DNA of 64,000 nt. It comes from Herpetosiphon giganteus (GTDB taxonomy: Bacteria > Chloroflexota > Chloroflexia > Chloroflexales > Herpetosiphonaceae). The DNA lies in the NCBI RefSeq assembly GCF_016907925.1, contig NZ_JAFBCZ010000032.1, positions 1 through 64,000 on the forward strand. Reading direction: 5' to 3'. The position numbers were made by a program, and so were the translations under genes. A model generated the notes under the pieces. It was not told the DNA's origin, made no database searches, and saw only the letters and a program-made list of their open reading frames with translations. Of this stretch, positions 60,298 through 64,000 are shown piece by piece; within the stretch, counting starts at the first letter, position 1, and every line of letters begins with the position of its first letter.

Positions 60298-60456
60298 ATG
60301 CCAATTGATGTTAAATCAATTCGACTCGGTGAAACTGGCTTGGAACGTCTGATCCAATGGTTGCGGACATCCAACCAGCCTCAAACGTTAGAAGCGATCA
60401 CCGCGAAATATGTCGAAATTTTGCGCTCGCTGGTGGTTGAGGAGGAAGGGCGATGA
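60298..60456 (+). CDS. Small unknown protein (52 aa) coupled to the next gene
   Basis: A 52-residue frame starting MPIDVKSIRLGETGLERLIQ and ending SLVVEEEGR. It is mostly amphipathic helix (GLERLIQWL, QTLEAITAKYVEILRSL). Its stop overlaps the start of the 626-residue gene (ATGA), and GAGGAAGG near its end is the ribosome-binding site for that gene, so the two are translationally coupled. GGAG lies 13 bases before the ATG, a little far. It is probably a partner of the larger protein. Family not recognised. Confidence 0.7.
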   Translation: MPIDVKSIRLGETGLERLIQWLRTSNQPQTLEAITAKYVEILRSLVVEEEGR

Positions 60457-62333
60457 GTAGTCCAACCAATGCACCGGCTCAACCAACATGGAATGGTAGC
60501 AGCGAGCAGCAAACGCTGGCTGAGCGTGCCTTCAATGTGATGATGCTGCAAAGTGCCTTTTTTCCCGAAAATGTTCCGGTTCGCCAAACGGTAGCCAATC
60601 TTGCCGCGTTTATCGCGAGCCAAGATGGGGTTGATGCGAGTGCCTTAGAAGCGAGCATTAGCGCCGCCCTTGAAGCCAATAGCCAAATTTTTCGGCGCAT
60701 TGACGAGGGCGAGCACGTGGTCTATGCCACGACCCGCCTCGGCTACTACACCGAGCCTCAAATCGATACACGCCATAGCTTTGCCAAACGGCTGCACGAG
60801 CCAGAAAATCCCTTGCCAATCGATGATTTGAGCGTGGTGATTACCCGTACTCGCCCTGCGTTAACTACGATTGAGCCAGTCTTTATCTCGGATTATTGGC
60901 AGCAACGCTCACCAACCACTGGCGAAGAAGGCGAAATTATCAATCCCGTCGCCCCAGCCTTGGCTAGCACCAATGCTGACGCTGATGAAGATGAAGCCTT
61001 CGAAGAAGCGGTTGCGCCAGTCGAAGCGGCTCCAGTTGCGGTTGCCCCAACAATCGTGGTCGAAAAGCCAGCTCCCGCTGTGGTTGCCAACGCAACTTCG
61101 TTGGTTCTGCCAAACGGCGAGGCCCTTGATTTTGCCCAATCAGTCGAAGCAATTTTGGCCGATCATGGCAATACGATTCAAGCAGCCTTGTCGCAAGCAA
61201 TCGATAATGACCCATTGCGCCGGATTGTGGCCTTTGGTGATGAATATTTTGCTGAAGAAAATATCCCAACCCTCAGCAAAGGCGATTTGCGCCGCATCCG
61301 CGAGTATATCGTGGAGCAAGGCGAGCCAATGCCCGATACTTCAATTTTGAGCGATGTCTACTATCGAAATCCCCGCGATAACGATTATGTGACCTTCCGC
61401 TTTGCTTTGAACTATCGCTTGAATCGCGAAAAAGATTTTGAGTTTGTTGGAGTCCAAGGCGCACGCTTGTGGAGCGCCAAAGGCTTGCCAGCAGTTGGCA
61501 CCAAACGCTTGAAAACCAGCGAGCTTGGTCAGTTCTATAGCTTCCTCGAAGAAACTCCGCAATTCGATGATAGCTTGAGCCAAACCAGCGCCGATGATAT
61601 TAAGCAAAATCGCCAACTTAGTCGCTTCTTGAGCTTCTTCGAATGGGAATACGGCGTATTGCCCTACGATGCAGCCTTGAAGGCGTTGTTGCCACAACCA
61701 TTGTTGCCAGAACAACGCACGGCAATTTTGCGGATCGAATCGCCACAGCACTATAGTTTCTACTTGGCTGAATTGCGCTACCCAACCGCCAACCGCGGTG
61801 GCTGGCTGCACGGCCTCGAAGATTTCTTCAAGGAACACTTGGTGCCTGGCGCGTTGATTACGCTTTCGGCAACCGATGACCCAAGTGTTTGGACGCTGCA
61901 ATACGAAGAAACCAGCGGCGCTGAAGTGAAGTTGTTGCAACAAGACGATAAAAAAGGCCGCTACGCCTTCGTTAAGCACAATTTCTACTGCGATGCTGAT
62001 AACGATTTGATTGCCAGCCAAGAGCGCTTGCCACGGCTCAAGAACATGAAGGTCTTGACTTCGGGCGAACGCCGCCGCTTAGCCACAACCGCTGGCTATG
62101 TGTTGGAGCAAGTTGGCCAACCACGCCCAGGTGATCGCGCTGGCTTCGAGCTGAGCATCGATGATCTGTTCTTGGGGGTCAACGTCCAACGGCCAGCAAC
62201 CCGCAGCTATTTGCTGGGCGAATTGGCCGAGGAGCAAGATTTCCTCGTCGAGGAAGCGGCAGTGATTTACTTCCCGCCACCAGAAGACGAAACCAGCAGC
62301 GATAGTAACAACTTCGACGCTGACGACGAATAA
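60453..62333 (+). CDS. Large unknown protein with winged-helix-like N-terminus
   Basis: A 626-residue cytoplasmic protein with no signal peptide or membrane helix. Residues about 18-100 (TLAERAFNVMMLQSAFFPE, then FRRIDEGEHVVYATTRLGYY) resemble a HARE-type winged helix. An acidic and then Pro/Val/Ala-rich linker spans about 150-215. The core (about 220-600) includes a second module with VTFRFALNYRLNREKDFEFV, ARLWSAKGLP and FSFFEWEYGVLPYD. The C-terminus is strongly acidic (PPPEDETSSDSNNFDADDE). I cannot assign a function; a nucleic-acid or transcription-associated role is a guess from the winged-helix-like start. Confidence 0.75.
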   Translation: MSSPTNAPAQPTWNGSSEQQTLAERAFNVMMLQSAFFPENVPVRQTVANLAAFIASQDGVDASALEASISAALEANSQIFRRIDEGEHVVYATTRLGYYTEPQIDTRHSFAKRLHEPENPLPIDDLSVVITRTRPALTTIEPVFISDYWQQRSPTTGEEGEIINPVAPALASTNADADEDEAFEEAVAPVEAAPVAVAPTIVVEKPAPAVVANATSLVLPNGEALDFAQSVEAILADHGNTIQAALSQAIDNDPLRRIVAFGDEYFAEENIPTLSKGDLRRIREYIVEQGEPMPDTSILSDVYYRNPRDNDYVTFRFALNYRLNREKDFEFVGVQGARLWSAKGLPAVGTKRLKTSELGQFYSFLEETPQFDDSLSQTSADDIKQNRQLSRFLSFFEWEYGVLPYDAALKALLPQPLLPEQRTAILRIESPQHYSFYLAELRYPTANRGGWLHGLEDFFKEHLVPGALITLSATDDPSVWTLQYEETSGAEVKLLQQDDKKGRYAFVKHNFYCDADNDLIASQERLPRLKNMKVLTSGERRRLATTAGYVLEQVGQPRPGDRAGFELSIDDLFLGVNVQRPATRSYLLGELAEEQDFLVEEAAVIYFPPPEDETSSDSNNFDADDE

Positions 62334-62340
62334 ACACACA

Positions 62341-62372
62341 AAAACGGCTGAGGCAACCACCTCAGCCGTTTT
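62341..62372. terminator. Bidirectional rho-independent terminator
   Basis: AAAACGGCTGAGG and CCTCAGCCGTTTT form a perfect 13-bp stem with a 6-base loop. It has A/T tracts on both sides and lies between two convergent genes. Confidence 0.92.
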
Positions 62373-62387
62373 ACTTTTAGTCGCTTG

Positions 62388-63797
62388 TTATTTAATCGCC
62401 GCTGGAATGAAAATCTTGGTTGGTGAGGCTAGCACAATCAGCGCTGGCCGAAATACATGGACGGTACCAGTGCCTGCATAGCGGCGGCCAGTAAAGGCGA
62501 AACTATGCACACCCTGGGGAAGCAAGGCTAAGCCTTGGCTATTAATCACGCGATCAGTGCCATCGCCACTATCAGGATAGACATTAAGCCAGCGATCGGT
62601 ATTTGCGAGGCCAATCCCATCAATACTAAAGCGGAACAAGCCTTCCCATGCAGTATCGGTTGGAGCGTTTAATCCTGCTGAGGCGTTGCCATCCATAAAC
62701 ACTACCCCATTGCCAGTTTGCATACTGCACGAAGCCAAAGGCGAAAATGTGCTTACCGCACTGCTCCAGCTACCAGCCCCGCCTTGACCACAGCGCACTG
62801 CATTAACCGCTCCTGCTGGAAAGTAAATGATACTCAACGAAGGATCAAACAAATTGACCGTGCCAGTACCACTGCTGCGCCCTGCCAAGTACTTAAACGT
62901 ATGCGTACCACTGGTAACGGGCATGAGCTGGCTGGTAGCCACCGATTCATCAGTCCCATCGCCAGTATCGGCCTCAATATTTGTCCAGCGATAGCTGCCA
63001 GCGACATTGGTTGTGTCAATCGCGAGTCGGGTTTCAACTTCGTAGGCTTGATTGACAAATGAAGCAGAGGCATTGGCGTTCATGTAAACATGGCCAGCTT
63101 GGGGTAAATTCAAGCTACAACTGTTAATTTCGGTCAAGGTCTCGCTGCTGGTTGTCCAGTTGCCATTAAGATTGGCGTTACAGGCTTTGATCGAGCTTGA
63201 ATTTGGAAAATAGAGCACACTCAGAATTGGGTTATACAGATTGACCATACCGCTGGCTGAGAAGCGCGAGCCAAGAAAATAGAAGGTGTGGGTGCCTGCG
63301 GTAACCCCAACAATCTTGGAGACCGCCATGTTTTTGTCGGTGCCATCGCTGCTATCAGTATAAATATTGACCCAGCGCTCAGTGCCAGGATCGCCGCTGG
63401 TGCTATCGGCACCCAGCCGAAAGTATGCTTCATAACTGCTGCTCTCGCTCGCAATGCCCAGCGAGGCCGAAGCAGCCAGATAGACAAAACCAGGCTCAGA
63501 GAAGGTCAGGCTACAACTAACGATTGGAATCAACGCAGCGGAGGTTGTCGTCCAGTTGGCAATGCCACTGCCACATTGAGCAGCGCTGCCGCTGGCTAAA
63601 GCGCCATAAATATCTGGCTCGTTAGAACTCTTGGGATTTGTTTGGTTGATCGTCGTTACGCCGAATGGATCATGGGCGGGCGGGTTGAATTGATTCTTCG
63701 CGGAAATCGCTTGTGGTTCTTGAGCGTGGATACTGATCGGGAGGAGCACCAAGGCCAAAAGGCCAACCGCCGAACACCAACGTCGTACATGCTGCAT
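62388..63797 (-). CDS. Secreted protein with three repeated ~120-residue domains
   Basis: A 469-residue exported protein. A signal peptide ends near residue 25 (ISIHAQ). Three tandem copies of one domain follow (about 75-200, 205-330 and 335-460). Each starts with a Cys and a W-[ST]-[ST] (CGSGIANWTTTS; CNANLNGNWTTSS; CGQGGAGSWSSA). Each has an inner Cys (IVSCSLTF; INSCSLNL; LASCSMQT), then RW[VTL]N[IV] with D[ST]GDGTD, and a closing THTF...GR...TV/MVN. The two Cys per domain could pair. A surface adhesin or matrix role is likely, but I know no family for it. Confidence 0.8.
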   Translation of the reverse strand: MQHVRRWCSAVGLLALVLLPISIHAQEPQAISAKNQFNPPAHDPFGVTTINQTNPKSSNEPDIYGALASGSAAQCGSGIANWTTTSAALIPIVSCSLTFSEPGFVYLAASASLGIASESSSYEAYFRLGADSTSGDPGTERWVNIYTDSSDGTDKNMAVSKIVGVTAGTHTFYFLGSRFSASGMVNLYNPILSVLYFPNSSSIKACNANLNGNWTTSSETLTEINSCSLNLPQAGHVYMNANASASFVNQAYEVETRLAIDTTNVAGSYRWTNIEADTGDGTDESVATSQLMPVTSGTHTFKYLAGRSSGTGTVNLFDPSLSIIYFPAGAVNAVRCGQGGAGSWSSAVSTFSPLASCSMQTGNGVVFMDGNASAGLNAPTDTAWEGLFRFSIDGIGLANTDRWLNVYPDSGDGTDRVINSQGLALLPQGVHSFAFTGRRYAGTGTVHVFRPALIVLASPTKIFIPAAIK

Positions 63798-63904
63798 ACA
63801 TTCCTCCTACTGAACAAAGCGAAGTTCAAAAAATACAGAGGATCAGGCTTTTATTTGATTAAAGCCCAAGCAACACGCATTCATCGGCGCTTGGGCTATA
63901 AGTA

Positions 63905-64000
63905 TTAATCGTCTTCTTCGACGCTCCACGCATGCACGCCTTGCTTGGTAAACGAGAACGGGCGCACGGTCACACCAGCTTCAATCAAGGCCGCCTCAAG
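63905..64000 (-). CDS. C-terminal end of a gene running off the window
   Basis: A minus-strand frame is open to the window edge and ends at TAA (63907-63905). The last 31 residues read LEAALIEAGVTVRPFSF...GVHAWSVEEDD. Too short to identify, and the family is not recognised. The acidic tail and codon pattern resemble genuine genes here. Confidence 0.5.
   Translation of the reverse strand, partial: LEAALIEAGVTVRPFSFTKQGVHAWSVEEDD

Noticed and set aside
61341-62021. 226-residue minus-strand frame inside the 626-residue gene
   Set aside because: Antisense to a frame with a coupled start and terminator; no independent support.
1-64000. tRNA, rRNA, insertion sequences, prophage, replication origin
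   Set aside because: None was recognised by reading; a covariance-model or profile search would be needed to exclude a single tRNA or small RNA.

Overview
The window most resembles a filamentous Chloroflexota genome, with the genus Herpetosiphon as the best guess. This is an inference from three things: moderate-GC genes made almost entirely of housekeeping and transport families, a very large stock of dispersed intergenic repeats, and protein types common in that phylum (SH3/NlpC-P60 proteins, cyclase-ATPase-TPR regulators, Trp-Ala-Gly-repeat subtilases). No rRNA, tRNA, CRISPR array, insertion sequence or prophage was recognised.

Layout. 0-2.6 kb: an anchored zinc metalloprotease-like protein and an orphan NarL-type response regulator. 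2.6-7.1 kb (minus strand): an operon of six paralogous zinc-ribbon membrane proteins plus one decayed copy. 7.2-16.8 kb: a complete L-arabinose regulon (ChvE-MmsA-MmsB importer, AraB, AraD, AraA and a LacI-type regulator). It starts from a textbook TTGACA-17-TATAAT promoter with a palindromic operator at the start point. 16.9-18.6 kb: an AT-rich AIPR-type phage-defence gene interrupted by one in-frame stop. 18.6-19.7 kb: two more members of the zinc-ribbon family. 19.8-28 kb: homocysteine methyltransferase/MTHFR, a 1,123-residue cyclase-ATPase-TPR protein, and a subtilase ending in nine SYSTWAG repeats.

28-35 kb: metallophosphoesterase, PrsW-like protease, aldehyde:ferredoxin oxidoreductase, and an epimerase/NlpC-P60/GNAT cluster that looks like muropeptide salvage. 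34.8-37.3 kb: a leader peptide, hairpin and small-protein arrangement upstream of an ABC ATPase, then rsgA. 37.4-45.1 kb: a single-ring Clp-type ATPase, an SH3 protein, a phosphatase, a cyclophilin lipoprotein, a small secreted protein, two beta-carbonic anhydrases and a hydrolase. 45.2-50.5 kb: a thiol-redox operon, azlCD and a HAMP-STAS protein. 50.6-55.4 kb: coaX, a NERD-nuclease membrane protein and recD2. 55.7-59.8 kb: a DUF983 protein, a GH114-like protein with a GT39-like TPR glycosyltransferase, and a hydrolase. 60.3-64 kb: a translationally coupled pair of unknown genes (52 and 626 aa), a secreted protein with three repeated domains, and the end of one more gene.

Intergenic DNA is dominated by three kinds of dispersed repeat. 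One is a roughly 130-bp two-armed element (eight full or partial copies, both orientations). Another is tandem heptamers (CTATGCT, TTTGACT, TATTGGC) with companion motifs. The third is a roughly 65-bp element seen twice. Where the sequence allowed, I moved starts inward to the ATG/GTG with a Shine-Dalgarno match; many neighbouring long frames on the other strand are shadows.
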